Assembly (NCBI RefSeq): GCF_022758295.1
Contig: NZ_JALDWJ010000001.1
Coordinates: 496,001 to 560,000 of the forward strand
DNA length: 64,000 nt
Source: Lysobacter sp. CFH 32150
GTDB lineage: Bacteria > Pseudomonadota > Gammaproteobacteria > Xanthomonadales > Xanthomonadaceae
Reading direction: 5' to 3'
Part shown: positions 14,885-23,984 of the stretch, one piece after another
Numbering within the stretch: position 1 is the first letter of the stretch
Layout: every line of letters begins with the position of its first letter
The notes under the pieces: generated by a model
The model's database searches: none
Told to the model about the DNA's origin: nothing
The model's input: the letters and a program-made list of their open reading frames with translations, nothing else
Program-made: the position numbers and the translations under genes

Positions 14885-15607
14885 TTACTTGACGCTGCCA
14901 AGCTGGAAACGCATCAGGATGACCTGATTGGCGAACTTGGCATTGTCCGGGCCAAGGCCCTTGCCCGGCGGCAGCACGACTTCCCAGGTCGAACCTTGCT
15001 GCATCAGCGGCAGGGTTTCCTTGAGCGCCGGGATCGGTGCTTCACCGGCCTTGAACGGCGCCGGCTGCTGGACGTCGCTGAGCGGCACGCCGACAGCGGC
15101 GAGGTAGCTCTGGAATGCAATGCCCACCGTGCTGGCAGTGGTCGGCTTGGCGCCGGTACCAGGCTGGACGACGCGGTACATGATGCCGCTCGGCAGCGTG
15201 ACCACGCCCTGCTCGGCCTTGTACTTGGTGAGGAATTCAGCCGACTTGGCTTGGTTGTCGGCCAGCGCCTTCTTGAACGAGTCTTCGATCTTGGCCTGCA
15301 CGCGGCGCTGGAACCCGGAATAGGCCGCCTCCAACTGCTGCTCGGTGTAGGCCGGCGGCTTCTTCCCGTAGGCGTCCTGCAGGCCCCGCACCACGGTGGC
15401 GATGTCGACCGGTTCGCCGGAGCGCGCCAGATCCTGGCCCAGCGAATAGCCGAACGCATAACTTGCGTGGTTCTTGTCGACTGCCGGTGCTGCAGTCGAC
15501 GTGGCCGGCTTGGGAGCAGCGGGCTTGGCGGGTGCGGTCTGCGCCATGGCGGCGCCGGCGGTCAAGGTCAGTGCCGCGAGGGCGGCGACGGGCAAACGCA
15601 ACTTCAT
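14885..15607 (-). CDS. Exported FKBP-type peptidyl-prolyl isomerase-like protein
   Basis: 240 residues with a clear signal peptide (cleavage after AGAAMA), an Ala/Pro/Lys-rich linker, and an FKBP N-terminal dimerisation domain (YAFGYSLGQDLARSG, residues about 51-150). The C-terminal FKBP domain begins LPSGIMYRVVQPGTG. It lacks the usual YRGTLxDGTxFDSS strand and the Trp of the active pocket, so isomerase activity is doubtful while chaperone function is possible. The start at 15607 is supported by GAGGT upstream and by the signal peptide. Monocistronic with its own terminator; probably a periplasmic folding factor of the FkpA/Mip type. Confidence 0.85.
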   Translation of the reverse strand: MKLRLPVAALAALTLTAGAAMAQTAPAKPAAPKPATSTAAPAVDKNHASYAFGYSLGQDLARSGEPVDIATVVRGLQDAYGKKPPAYTEQQLEAAYSGFQRRVQAKIEDSFKKALADNQAKSAEFLTKYKAEQGVVTLPSGIMYRVVQPGTGAKPTTASTVGIAFQSYLAAVGVPLSDVQQPAPFKAGEAPIPALKETLPLMQQGSTWEVVLPPGKGLGPDNAKFANQVILMRFQLGSVK

Positions 15608-15867
15608 TCGGAACAACCTCGCATTGAAAATAAGGCGGCCTGGGCCGCCTGGCAGAACGAAGCGGGTTACGCCGCCCCGAAGGAGTACGCCATCGGATGC
15701 CCTGAAACTGGGTGAACCAAATGGACGCGCTAGGATAACGGCCACCCGGCTTAACCGCCACTGACGACCTGGCCCTATGACCAGGACCGCACCGGTGAAG
15801 TTCCACGGCGGGCTTTTGCCGGGATTCCGGGACATTTCTCCCGTTTTATCTACCGAGACGCCATCGC

Positions 15868-16650
15868 ATGTCCGAACCTACCCTGCTGCGCGCCGACCAC
15901 GGCGCGGTCCGCCTGCTCACCGTCAACCGTCCCGACAAGCTGAATGCCTTGAACGTCGCCACCCTGGACGCCCTGCACAGGGCGTTCGATGAGGCGGCTG
16001 ACGATGCGTCGGTTCGCGCCGTGGTGCTGACGGGCAGCGGCGCCAAGGCCTTCGTCGCCGGCGCCGACATCGCTGAGATGAACTCGCTCACGCCAGTACA
16101 GGGCCGCGACTTCTCGTTGCGCGGGCAGCGCATGATGCGGCGGGTGGAAAAGATGCCGAAGCCGGTCATCGCGATGCTTAACGGCTTCGCGCTTGGCGGC
16201 GGACTGGAACTGGCGATGTGCTGCCACCTGCGCATCGCAGCCGACACCGCCAAGGTGGGCCAGCCTGAAATCAACCTCGGCCTGATCCCGGGCTTCGGCG
16301 GCAGCCAGCGCCTGCTGCGCCTGGCCGGGCGTGCCGCGGCCCTGGAGCTGTGCCTCACCGGCGCACCGATCGACGCGGCGCGCGCGTTGCAGCTCGGCAT
16401 CGTCAATCGGGTGGTACCTGCCGCGGAACTCGAAACCGAAACCATGAAGCTGGCGGCGCAGCTCGCCAGTGCCGCTCCGTTGGCCCTGCGCGGCATCCTC
16501 GACTGCATCAATGTCGGTGGTGAGTGCGGGATCGAGGAAGGGCTGGAATACGAATCCGCGCAATTCGGCCTGATGTTTTCCACCGCAGACATGCGCGAAG
16601 GCACGTCGGCGTTCCTCGAACGACGTAAGCCTGCGTTCAAGGGCGCGTGA
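15868..16650 (+). CDS. Enoyl-CoA hydratase
   Basis: Hydrates trans-2-enoyl-CoA in beta-oxidation or a related CoA pathway. 260 residues, crotonase fold. Both catalytic glutamates are present (GGGLELAMCC and QPEINLGLIPG), and the oxyanion-hole residues lie in AFVAGADI and GFALGGG. This contrasts with the single-Glu crotonase 3 kb upstream. The substrate is not predictable. Its TGA overlaps the GTG start of the next small gene, so that gene is probably co-translated. Confidence 0.92.
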   Translation: MSEPTLLRADHGAVRLLTVNRPDKLNALNVATLDALHRAFDEAADDASVRAVVLTGSGAKAFVAGADIAEMNSLTPVQGRDFSLRGQRMMRRVEKMPKPVIAMLNGFALGGGLELAMCCHLRIAADTAKVGQPEINLGLIPGFGGSQRLLRLAGRAAALELCLTGAPIDAARALQLGIVNRVVPAAELETETMKLAAQLASAAPLALRGILDCINVGGECGIEEGLEYESAQFGLMFSTADMREGTSAFLERRKPAFKGA

Positions 16651-17054
16651 ACGGCACGCCCTGCCCGCTTTGCTCCTGCACGTGCACCGAAGGTGCTTCG
16701 GCGCATGCGATCCTGGCAGCGCTGGTTGCGGATGACCTCGACCGCGCGATCGAACTCGGTCTGCTGGCCAGCGACGGCTGCGCAGGCTGCAGTGACCTTT
16801 GTTCGCGAACGATGACCGCCGCGCGCGATGCACGCATGCGCGCATTGGCCGCGCGCGCGCGCTTCCGAGCCCGCGAAGCGCGCCTGCAACGTCGCTCGGA
16901 CGAGCGCGCGAACAAACGCGCCACGAATCCGAGGCCTGTCGAAGGACGCGATACCGTCAGCGATGGTGGTACGACAAAAACGGCCTTGCCATCCGCTGCA
17001 GCCGCCGCGCTCGCGCGGGCCAAGGCCAAGGCTGCGGAGCGCGGTTCGCGATGA
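16647..17054 (+). CDS. Cys-rich conserved hypothetical protein between enoyl-CoA hydratase and nth
   Basis: 135 residues with a GTG start that overlaps the hydratase stop. The N-terminal half has two Cys clusters: Cys6, 9, 11 and 13 (CPLCSCTC) and Cys45, 48 and 52 (CAGCSDLC), suggesting a small zinc or Fe-S fold. The C-terminal half is basic, Ala/Arg-rich and low in complexity. The stop overlaps the nth ATG (ATGA), so all three genes appear coupled. I do not recognise a family. In E. coli nth follows the rsx/rnf genes, but this protein is not RnfB. Confidence 0.65.
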   Translation: MNGTPCPLCSCTCTEGASAHAILAALVADDLDRAIELGLLASDGCAGCSDLCSRTMTAARDARMRALAARARFRAREARLQRRSDERANKRATNPRPVEGRDTVSDGGTTKTALPSAAAAALARAKAKAAERGSR

Positions 17055-17728
17055 CGGGGACCGCAAAGACGCGCCGCGGCAAGCAACTCACCGCCGCGGA
17101 AATCGCAGCGCTGTTCGCACGCCTGTCCGAACTCAATCCCAAGCCGACCACCGAACTCGAATACAAGACGCCATTCGAATTGCTGGTGGCAGTGATCCTT
17201 TCCGCACAGGCCACCGACGTCGGCGTCAACAAGGCGACGCGCAAGTTGTTCCCGGTGGCGAACACGCCCGAAAAGATCCTCGCGCTCGGCGAAGACGGAT
17301 TGAAGCGCTACATCGCCACCATCGGCCTGTTCAACGCCAAGGCGGCGAATGTGATCGCGATGTGCCGGCAGCTGCTGGAACGCCATGGCGGCGAAGTGCC
17401 GTGCACCCGAGCGGAACTCGAAGCCCTGCCCGGCGTCGGCCGCAAGACCGCCAACGTGATCCTCAACACCGCCTTCGGCGAGCCCACCATCGCCGTCGAC
17501 ACCCACATCTTCCGCGTCGCCAATCGCACCGGCCTGGCGCCCGGCAAGGACGTGCGTGCAGTCGAAGAAGCCCTGCTCAAGCGGGTGCCGGCCCATTACC
17601 GGCAGGACGCCCATCACTGGCTGATCCTGCACGGCCGTTATGTCTGCAAGGCGCGCAAGCCGGATTGCCCGCAGTGCGTGATCCGTGACCTGTGCCGTTA
17701 TCCGGACAAGACACTTTCGACAGGTTGA
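17051..17728 (+). CDS. nth: Endonuclease III (thymine glycol DNA glycosylase/AP lyase)
   Basis: Base-excision-repair enzyme that removes oxidised pyrimidines. 225 residues. It has the helix-hairpin-helix LPGVGRKTANVIL with the catalytic Lys, the catalytic Asp in VDTHIFRVANRTG, and the 4Fe-4S ligands Cys-x6-Cys-x2-Cys-x5-Cys (CKARKPDCPQCVIRDLC). The start overlaps the stop of the Cys-rich gene. All catalytic residues are intact. Confidence 0.97.
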   Translation: MTGTAKTRRGKQLTAAEIAALFARLSELNPKPTTELEYKTPFELLVAVILSAQATDVGVNKATRKLFPVANTPEKILALGEDGLKRYIATIGLFNAKAANVIAMCRQLLERHGGEVPCTRAELEALPGVGRKTANVILNTAFGEPTIAVDTHIFRVANRTGLAPGKDVRAVEEALLKRVPAHYRQDAHHWLILHGRYVCKARKPDCPQCVIRDLCRYPDKTLSTG

Positions 17729-17733
17729 GTGCC

Positions 17734-17797
17734 GCGTCACCATTCGGTCATACCGACGAAATAAGACAGCAGAGCGGCGTTGTCACAATAACGAAAG
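17734..17797 (+). promoter_or_regulatory. Pho-box-like sites upstream of the OprO/P porin
   Basis: Direct 7-bp units spaced 11 bp apart are seen: GCGTCAC (17734), CGGTCAT (17745) and the weaker ACGAAAT (17756). A second group follows: TTGTCAC (17780) and the weak ACGAAAG (17791). They resemble the PhoB recognition unit CTGTCAT with a 4-bp spacer. They sit in the 125-bp gap between nth and the porin, suggesting phosphate-starvation induction. Confidence 0.5.
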
Positions 17798-17853
17798 ATT
17801 CACGAACTACCCTGCGCGGCGTCCTCTCCAACAACGCCCGAAGGGCTCCGACC

Positions 17854-19122
17854 ATGAAACTGTCCCGCCGCACTCTCTCCCTTGCGCTCCTCGCAGCGCT
17901 CGCCGCGCCGGCCGCGCATGCCGAAATCGCGCTCGACGTGATCGCCGATTCCGAAGTTTCGTTCGAAGGCCTGTTCCAGGCTGACGCCTACTGGTACGAC
18001 AACGACATCATGAACCTGGATGCCGACGGCGCCGACGGCCTCGAGCACGACTTCGAGATGCGCCGCTCCGAAGTCATCCTCAAGGGCAAGGGCCCGGGCA
18101 ACATCGAGTGGGTGATGGGCTACGAGGCCAAGGGCGACAAGTGGCTTGACGTCAACGCCAAGTACAAGTTCGGCAACAACGCGAACCACTTCATCCAGAT
18201 CGGCCAGTTCAAGCAGCCGAACAGCCTGGAAGAGCTGGGCTCGACCCGCTTCAACGACTTCATCGCCAAGGCCAATGTCACCAACACCTTCGGCCTGGCT
18301 CGTCGCCTGGGCGCGCAATACCGCTACGGCGACGTCAACTGGGCGATCACCGGCAGCGTGTTCACCCGCGAACTGACCGAGCACCCGGCTCCGACGCCGC
18401 ATGGCCCGGGCTACGGCGTGCGCGCCTACTGGGCGCCGGTCAACTCCGCCGGCAGCATCCTGCATCTCGCCCTGTCGCACATCGACTACGACACCTTCCA
18501 GGACAGCGCGCGGTGGCGTTCGCGCCCCAACGCCGACCTGTCCCAGCGCATCATCGACACGGGTTCGAGTGGCATCCGCAACGCCGACCGCGTCGCGACC
18601 ACCGGCTTCGAGTCGTTCTGGGTGACCGGCCCGTTCAAGCTCCAGGCCGAGTACATGCAGAGCACGACCGACCGCTACGCCACGGGTTTCTCCGCGCAGC
18701 CGGGCGATGACTTCAAGGGCAGCGCGGGCTACATCAGCGCCGTCTGGAACGTGACCGGTGAAACCTGGACCTACAAGGACGGCACCTCGGTCACCTCGCT
18801 GCCGAGCAACCCCGGCCTGGGCATGTGGCAGCTGACCGCGCGCTACGACACGATGGACCTGAATGACGGTTACGTCGACGCGGCCGGCAAGGCCGTCGGC
18901 GTGCTCGGCGGCGAAATGGACACCTGGACCGTCGGCGTCAACTGGTACTGGCGTTCGAACTTCAAGTTCATGCTGAACTACGTCGCGGTCGACAGCAGCA
19001 AGTACATCGGCAAGACCAGCTCCACCTACTCGCTGGATCCGGCCTTCAACAACCGCACCTTCAACGGCATCGTCGACGACAACCCGAACATCCTCGAAGC
19101 CCGCATGCAGTTCTACTGGTAA
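17854..19122 (+). CDS. OprO/OprP-family outer-membrane porin (phosphate-selective type)
   Basis: 422-residue outer-membrane beta-barrel with a signal peptide (cleavage after AAPAAHA). The body shows the OprP/OprO pattern of alternating aromatic strands, including FEMRRSEVILKGKG, IGQFKQPNSLEELGS and the terminal strand ending in MQFYW (aromatic C-terminus for BAM recognition). The family forms trimeric anion or polyphosphate channels. Its position ahead of pst-phoU and the upstream Pho-box-like repeats support phosphate or polyphosphate uptake. The start at 17854 is chosen for the signal peptide. Confidence 0.9.
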   Translation: MKLSRRTLSLALLAALAAPAAHAEIALDVIADSEVSFEGLFQADAYWYDNDIMNLDADGADGLEHDFEMRRSEVILKGKGPGNIEWVMGYEAKGDKWLDVNAKYKFGNNANHFIQIGQFKQPNSLEELGSTRFNDFIAKANVTNTFGLARRLGAQYRYGDVNWAITGSVFTRELTEHPAPTPHGPGYGVRAYWAPVNSAGSILHLALSHIDYDTFQDSARWRSRPNADLSQRIIDTGSSGIRNADRVATTGFESFWVTGPFKLQAEYMQSTTDRYATGFSAQPGDDFKGSAGYISAVWNVTGETWTYKDGTSVTSLPSNPGLGMWQLTARYDTMDLNDGYVDAAGKAVGVLGGEMDTWTVGVNWYWRSNFKFMLNYVAVDSSKYIGKTSSTYSLDPAFNNRTFNGIVDDNPNILEARMQFYW

Positions 19123-19151
19123 ACCGAATACTCCGATCAGGGACGGAGCCA

Positions 19152-19181
19152 GGGCGCGGCCTCAAAGCCGCGCCCTTTTTT
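19152..19181 (+). terminator. Terminator of the porin gene
   Basis: A 9-bp stem GGGCGCGGC / GCCGCGCCC (19152-19160 and 19167-19175) with a 6-nt loop is followed by six T. It makes the porin gene monocistronic. Confidence 0.9.
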
Positions 19182-19201
19182 ATCCCTGAACCAATTGCCG
19201 C

Positions 19202-19252
19202 TTGTCACTTGGCTGTCACAAGAACAACGCAGAGTTGTCATCTGACCGTTAT
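19202..19252 (+). promoter_or_regulatory. Tandem Pho boxes upstream of pstS
   Basis: Box 1 is TTGTCAC-TTGG-CTGTCAC (19202-19219); box 2 is TTGTCAT-CTGA-CCGTTAT (19235-19252). Both match the PhoB site of two 7-bp direct repeats with a 4-bp spacer. Their starts are 33 bp apart, so all four units lie in one 11-bp register, as expected for tandem PhoB dimers. Confidence 0.85.
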
Positions 19253-19309
19253 GAAATGCCCGGCAACCGGGCCATCCCCGTGTCGCATCCCCATCTGAGG
19301 AGTCCCTCC

Positions 19310-20332
19310 GTGTTCAACACGATCAAATTCCGCATCGCCGCCCTCGCGCTGGCAACGGCCTTCGCCGCCAACGCACAGGCTGCCGATGTCACCGGCGCCG
19401 GCGCTTCGTTCGTCTATCCGATCATGTCGAAGTGGTCGGCCGACTATGCCAAGGCGACCAGCAAGAAGGTCAACTACCAGTCGATCGGTTCCGGCGGCGG
19501 TATCGCCCAGATCAAGGCGGCGACCGTGGACTTCGGTTCGTCCGACGCCCCGCTCAAGCCGGAAGAGCTGGCCAAGTACGGCCTGGCCCAATTCCCGTCG
19601 GTGATCGGTGGCGTGGTACCGGTCATCAATGTGCCTGGCGTAGCCTCCGGCGCGCTGAAGCTGGACGGCGAGACCCTCGCCGACATCTTCCTCGGCAAGA
19701 TCACCAAGTGGGACGACCCCCGCATCGTCGCCCTCAACAGCGGCGTCAAGCTGCCGGCCGGCAAGAAGATCACCGTCGTGCACCGTTCGGACGGTTCGGG
19801 TACCACCTTCAACTTCGTCAACTATCTGTCGAAGGTGAGCCCGGAGTGGAAGTCGAGCGTCGGTGAAGGCACCGCCGTGAAATGGCCGACCGGCATCGGC
19901 GGCAAGGGCAACGAGGGCGTAGCCGCCTACGTCAAGCAGATCGCCGGCGGCATCGGCTACGTCGAGCTGTCGTACGCGCTGCAGAACAAGATGGCCTACT
20001 CGCGCCTGAAGAACGCTGCCGGCAACTACGTCAACCCGAGCGACGAGACCTTCCAGGCCGCCGCCGCCAGCGCCGACTGGGCGAGCGCCAAGGATTTCTA
20101 CCTGGTGATGACCAATGCCCCGGGCGAGAAGTCGTGGCCGATCACCGCCACCAACTTCATCCTGATGTACAAGCAGCCGAAGAACGCCGCCGGCGCCAAG
20201 AACGCCAAGGAATTCTTCGCGTGGGCCTATGCCAACGGCGATGCCCAGGCCAAGGCCCTGGACTACGTGCCGCTGCCGGATGCGCTGGTCAAACAGGTCG
20301 AGGCCTACTGGGCGGCAAACATGAAGTTCTGA
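19310..20332 (+). CDS. pstS: Phosphate ABC transporter, periplasmic substrate-binding protein
   Basis: Captures orthophosphate in the periplasm and passes it to PstCAB. 340 residues. The signal peptide ends ANAQA-ADVTGAGASF, the mature start GAGASFVYP being characteristic. Phosphate-binding segments are visible (GSGGGIAQ, DFGSSDAPL and HRSDGSGTTFNF). The GTG start at 19310 is fixed by GAGGAG about 9 bp upstream. It is followed by a strong terminator before pstC, consistent with PstS being made in excess over the membrane components. Confidence 0.97.
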   Translation: MFNTIKFRIAALALATAFAANAQAADVTGAGASFVYPIMSKWSADYAKATSKKVNYQSIGSGGGIAQIKAATVDFGSSDAPLKPEELAKYGLAQFPSVIGGVVPVINVPGVASGALKLDGETLADIFLGKITKWDDPRIVALNSGVKLPAGKKITVVHRSDGSGTTFNFVNYLSKVSPEWKSSVGEGTAVKWPTGIGGKGNEGVAAYVKQIAGGIGYVELSYALQNKMAYSRLKNAAGNYVNPSDETFQAAAASADWASAKDFYLVMTNAPGEKSWPITATNFILMYKQPKNAAGAKNAKEFFAWAYANGDAQAKALDYVPLPDALVKQVEAYWAANMKF

Positions 20333-20353
20333 GCCCCGGCTCAACGGTTGTCC

Positions 20354-20383
20354 AAAACACGGGCCTTCGGGCCCGTGTTTTTT
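20354..20383 (+). terminator. Terminator between pstS and pstC
   Basis: The stem CACGGGCC / GGCCCGTG (20358-20365 and 20370-20377) with a TTCG tetraloop is preceded by AAAA and followed by six T. It splits pstS from pstCAB-phoU. Confidence 0.92.
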
Positions 20384-20421
20384 GGTGGTTGCGACCTCGA
20401 AATATGAAGCCTGCTTGAGCC

Positions 20422-20439
20422 CTGTCATCCCCCTGTAAC
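20422..20439 (+). promoter_or_regulatory. Pho box upstream of pstC
   Basis: CTGTCAT-CCCC-CTGTAAC matches the PhoB consensus with the correct 4-bp spacer, 106 bp before the pstC ATG. It lies just after the pstS terminator, so pstCAB-phoU appears to have its own PhoB-dependent promoter. Confidence 0.8.
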
Positions 20440-20544
20440 AAAAACATCATTTCATGGCGGGGTTCCGCGGGCACCCTGGCTGTTCTGGACGTCCGCTGTC
20501 GCATCCCATGTCCGGGAGCGCGCGAAAAAACATTACGGGATCCA

Positions 20545-21516
20545 ATGAACGCCACCACTCTTCCCGCTCCTGCCAGCGAGACCCGTGACATCCGCGATGC
20601 CCGTGCCGACCGCGGCTTTCGTTGGCTGGTCACTGCCGCCGGTGCGCTCGTGCTGGTGTCGCTGGCCGCAGCCGCGTTTTCGATGTTGTGGGGTGGTCGC
20701 GAAACGTTCCAGAAGTTCGGCCTCGGTTTCCTATGGTCGGACGCGTGGGATCCGGTCGGACAGAACTTCGGGGCGCTGGTGCCGATCTACGGCACCCTGG
20801 TTACTGCATTGATCGCGATGATCATCGCGGTGCCGGTGAGCTTCGGCATCGCCATGTTCCTCACCGAGATCGCGCCCAAGTGGCTGCGCGGTCCGATCGG
20901 TTCCGCGATCGAATTGCTCGCCGGTATTCCTTCGATCATCTACGGCATGTGGGGTCTGTTCGTGCTCGTGCCGGTGCTGAGCGAGCACGTATATCCATGG
21001 GTCGACGCCCATCTCGGCCACCTCCCGCTGATCGGCTTTATTTTTTCCGGCCCGCCACTCGGCCTTGGCATGCTCACCGCTGGCCTGGTGCTGGCGATCA
21101 TGGTGATTCCGTTCATCTCTTCGGTGATGCGCGAAGTGTTCCTCACCGTGCCGGGACGTTTGAAGGAGTCGGCTTACGCACTCGGCTCGACCAGGTGGGA
21201 GGTGGTGTGGGATGTAGTCCTGCCCTACACCCGCTCCGCGGTGATCGGCGGCATCTTCCTCGGCCTCGGCCGTGCGCTCGGCGAAACCATGGCAGTGACC
21301 TTCGTGCTCGGCAACGCGCATGAACTGACCGCCTCGCTGCTGATGCCCGGCAACTCGATCGCCGCGACCATCGCCAATGAATTCTCCGAAGCCGACTCCG
21401 AAGCTTATCGCTCGGCGCTGATCGCACTCGGCTTCGTGCTGTTCCTGGTCACTTTTGTGGTGCTGTCGGTGGCGCGCCTGATGCTGCGCCAGCTGGCGAA
21501 GAAGGAGGGCAACTGA
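20545..21516 (+). CDS. pstC: Phosphate ABC transporter permease PstC
   Basis: Inner-membrane permease subunit, 323 residues, with about six helices after a soluble N-terminus. The family signatures [26 protein letters not shown] (coordinates about 20860-20937) and the EAA loop segment [21 protein letters not shown] are present. It forms the translocation pore with PstA. Its TGA shares one base with the pstA ATG (TGATG), so the pair is translationally coupled. Confidence 0.96.
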   Translation: MNATTLPAPASETRDIRDARADRGFRWLVTAAGALVLVSLAAAAFSMLWGGRETFQKFGLGFLWSDAWDPVGQNFGALVPIYGTLVTALIAMIIAVPVSFGIAMFLTEIAPKWLRGPIGSAIELLAGIPSIIYGMWGLFVLVPVLSEHVYPWVDAHLGHLPLIGFIFSGPPLGLGMLTAGLVLAIMVIPFISSVMREVFLTVPGRLKESAYALGSTRWEVVWDVVLPYTRSAVIGGIFLGLGRALGETMAVTFVLGNAHELTASLLMPGNSIAATIANEFSEADSEAYRSALIALGFVLFLVTFVVLSVARLMLRQLAKKEGN

Positions 21517-22367
21517 TGAGCGCGTCCCTCTATGGCGCACGCCGCGCCAAGAACCTGATCGCGCAAACGCTGGCGATCCTGGCGGCCATCTTCGGCCTGT
21601 TCTGGCTGGTGTGGATCATGTGGACAACGCTGACCAAGGGCATCTCCTCGATCAACCTCGCGTTGTTCACAGAGATGACGCCGCCACCCGGCGATGAAGG
21701 CGGCTTGCTCAACGCGTTCTTCGGCAGCGCGATCATGAGCTTGCTCGGCATCGTCATCGGCGCGCCGATCGGCGTGCTGGCCGGCACCTACCTCGCGGAA
21801 TACTCGCAGAAGAGCTGGATCGGCGAGACCGTGCGCTTCGTCAATGACATCCTGCTGTCGGCACCGTCGATCGTGCTCGGCCTGTTCGTCTACACGCTCG
21901 TTGTCGCGCAGATGGGCCACTTCTCGGCGCTGGCAGGCGGCATTGCGCTGGCTTTCATCGTGCTGCCTGTCGTCGTGCGCACCACCGACGAGATGCTGCA
22001 GTTGGTGCCGTCGCAGATGCGCGAAGCGGCGCTGTCGCTGGGCGTGCCGCAATGGAAAGTGATCATGCAGGTGCTGTATCGCTCGTCGCTGCCGGGCATT
22101 GTCACCGGCATACTGCTGGCGCTGGCCCGCATCTCCGGCGAAACCGCGCCGCTGCTGTTCACCGCGCTCAACAACCAGTACTGGACCACCGACATCAACC
22201 AGCCAATGGCGAACGTGCCGGTGGTGATCTTCCAGTACGCCATGAGCCCCTACGAAAGCTGGCACACGCTGGCCTGGGCCGGCGCCTTCATCCTCACCTT
22301 ATTCGTGTTGCTGGTCAGCTTGGTCGCTCGTGCGATCGTACTGCGCAACAAAATGACCCATGACTAA
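21516..22367 (+). CDS. pstA: Phosphate ABC transporter permease PstA
   Basis: Second permease subunit, 283 residues. It has the conserved [19 protein letters not shown] segment and the EAA-loop [21 protein letters not shown], with six predicted helices. The start overlaps the pstC stop by one base. pstB follows after 19 bp, or overlaps by 8 bp if the earlier pstB ATG is used. Confidence 0.96.
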   Translation: MSASLYGARRAKNLIAQTLAILAAIFGLFWLVWIMWTTLTKGISSINLALFTEMTPPPGDEGGLLNAFFGSAIMSLLGIVIGAPIGVLAGTYLAEYSQKSWIGETVRFVNDILLSAPSIVLGLFVYTLVVAQMGHFSALAGGIALAFIVLPVVVRTTDEMLQLVPSQMREAALSLGVPQWKVIMQVLYRSSLPGIVTGILLALARISGETAPLLFTALNNQYWTTDINQPMANVPVVIFQYAMSPYESWHTLAWAGAFILTLFVLLVSLVARAIVLRNKMTHD

Positions 22368-22386
22368 TTTCCCTGGAACGCAGGCC

Positions 22387-23202
22387 ATGAATGACGCCCG
22401 CCTCACCGTCGCCACACCTTCGCGCGACACGACTTTGCCGGTCGATGCGCCGGTGAAACTGGCCGCGCGCAACCTCGATTTCTACTACGACAAGTTCCAC
22501 GCGGTTAAGAACATCAACCTGGTGATCCCGGAGAAGCGCGTGACGGCGCTGATCGGGCCGTCTGGCTGCGGAAAATCGACGCTGCTGCGCATCTTCAACC
22601 GCATCTATGCGCTGTACCCGAAGCAGGAAGCCCGCGGTGAAGTGCTGCTCGACGGCGAGAACATCCTCGACCCGAAGTACCCGATGAACCGCCTGCGCAG
22701 CAAGGTCGGCATGGTGTTCCAGAAGCCGGTGCCGTTCCCGATGACGATCTACGAAAACGTCGCCTACGGCATCCGCCACCACGAGCGCTTGTCCAAGGCC
22801 GACATGGACGCGCGGGTCGAGGAAGCCCTGCGCCAGTCCGCGTTGTGGGACGAGGTCAAGGACAAGATGAAGCAGAGCGCGCTGGGCCTGTCCGGTGGCC
22901 AGCAGCAGCGCTTGTGCATCGCCCGTGCGATCGCGCTGCGTCCGGACGTATTGCTGCTGGACGAGCCGACTTCGGCGCTCGACCCGATCTCCACCAGCCG
23001 CATCGAACAGCTGATCGAAGAACTGAAGCACAACTACACGATCATGATCGTGACCCACAACATGCAACAGGCCGCGCGCGTGTCCGACTTCACCGCCTTC
23101 ATGTACCTCGGCGACATGATCGAACACGCCACGACCGAGACGATCTTCTCCAATCCCTCGAAGCAGCAGACCGAGGACTACATTACCGGCCGGTTCGGCT
23201 GA
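22387..23202 (+). CDS. pstB: Phosphate ABC transporter ATP-binding protein PstB
   Basis: ATPase that drives phosphate import. Walker A is GPSGCGKST, the ABC signature [16 protein letters not shown], Walker [13 protein letters not shown], and the H-loop VTHNMQQA. The C-terminus YITGRFG is the PstB hallmark. I chose the ATG at 22387 because GCAGG lies upstream; an in-frame ATG at 22360 overlaps pstA but has no visible Shine-Dalgarno and adds nine residues. The length of 271 residues fits the family. Confidence 0.95.
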   Translation: MNDARLTVATPSRDTTLPVDAPVKLAARNLDFYYDKFHAVKNINLVIPEKRVTALIGPSGCGKSTLLRIFNRIYALYPKQEARGEVLLDGENILDPKYPMNRLRSKVGMVFQKPVPFPMTIYENVAYGIRHHERLSKADMDARVEEALRQSALWDEVKDKMKQSALGLSGGQQQRLCIARAIALRPDVLLLDEPTSALDPISTSRIEQLIEELKHNYTIMIVTHNMQQAARVSDFTAFMYLGDMIEHATTETIFSNPSKQQTEDYITGRFG

Positions 23203-23218
23203 GCGAAGGATCGACGAC

Positions 23219-23920
23219 ATGAACAACACCCACGACCACATCGTCAAAAGCTACGACGAAGAACAGGGCCGCCTGCTCGGTGAGATCCTGCGCATGGGCG
23301 AAATGGCCGCCGCGCAACTGGAAGCCGCGCTGGACGTAGTCGAACGCCGGGACGACAAGGCCGCCGAACGCATCATCGCCAACGACGACGCGATCGACGC
23401 GCTCGAACAGGAAGTCAGCCACGACGTCATGCGCCTTGCACTGCGCGGACCGATGGCACGCGACTTGCGTGTGATCCTGGCCGCCTTGAAGGTCGCTTCC
23501 GACATCGAGCGGATCGGCGACTACGCGGCCAACGTCGCCAAGCGTTCGATGGCGCTGAACCTGGCACCGCCGCTGCCGCACACCCGCGGCCTCGGCGCCC
23601 TCGGCCGGCTGGCCGTGCAGCAAGTGCGCGACGTGATTGCCGCCTACCACGCCAAGGATGCCGACGCCGCGCAGCGCATCCGCGCCAGAGACGCCGAACT
23701 CGACACCCTCTATACCGGCCTGTTCCGCGAGTTGCTGACCTACATGATGGAGGATGCGCGCGCGATCACCCCGTGCACGCACCTGTTGTTCATGGCCAAG
23801 AACCTGGAACGCATCGGCGACCACGCGACCAATATCGCCGAGAACATCTGGTTCCTGGTCCACGGCGAAGACTTGTTACCGCCGCGTGAAAAGCGCGACG
23901 AGACCAATACCGCCGTCTGA
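23219..23920 (+). CDS. phoU: Phosphate signalling protein PhoU
   Basis: Negative regulator linking the Pst transporter to the PhoR-PhoB two-component system. 233 residues made of two PhoU three-helix repeats, each with a metal-binding E/DxxxD pattern (residues about 70-100 and 170-205), for example LKVASDIERIGDYAAN and AKNLERIGDHATNIAEN. It follows pstB by 16 bp as the last gene of the operon. phoB and phoR are not in this window. Confidence 0.96.
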   Translation: MNNTHDHIVKSYDEEQGRLLGEILRMGEMAAAQLEAALDVVERRDDKAAERIIANDDAIDALEQEVSHDVMRLALRGPMARDLRVILAALKVASDIERIGDYAANVAKRSMALNLAPPLPHTRGLGALGRLAVQQVRDVIAAYHAKDADAAQRIRARDAELDTLYTGLFRELLTYMMEDARAITPCTHLLFMAKNLERIGDHATNIAENIWFLVHGEDLLPPREKRDETNTAV

Positions 23921-23944
23921 TCCCCTCCCCATCGGATCCCCCAT

Positions 23945-23984
23945 CGCGGCCGCAGTGCTGGTCACAGCCTGCGGCCGCGGTCGT
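23945..23984 (+). terminator. Terminator-like hairpin after phoU
   Basis: The 10-bp arms CGCGGCCGCA and TGCGGCCGCG (23945-23954 and 23970-23979) around a 15-nt loop are followed by GTCGTTTT. The large loop and interrupted T-tract make it a weak call. The rest of the gap up to 24151 shows no other feature except the Shine-Dalgarno of the next gene. Confidence 0.45.

Noticed and set aside
16647..17054. RnfB/RsxB, often next to nth
   Set aside because: Cys spacing does not match the 4Fe-4S ferredoxin or RnfB pattern and there is no N-terminal membrane helix.
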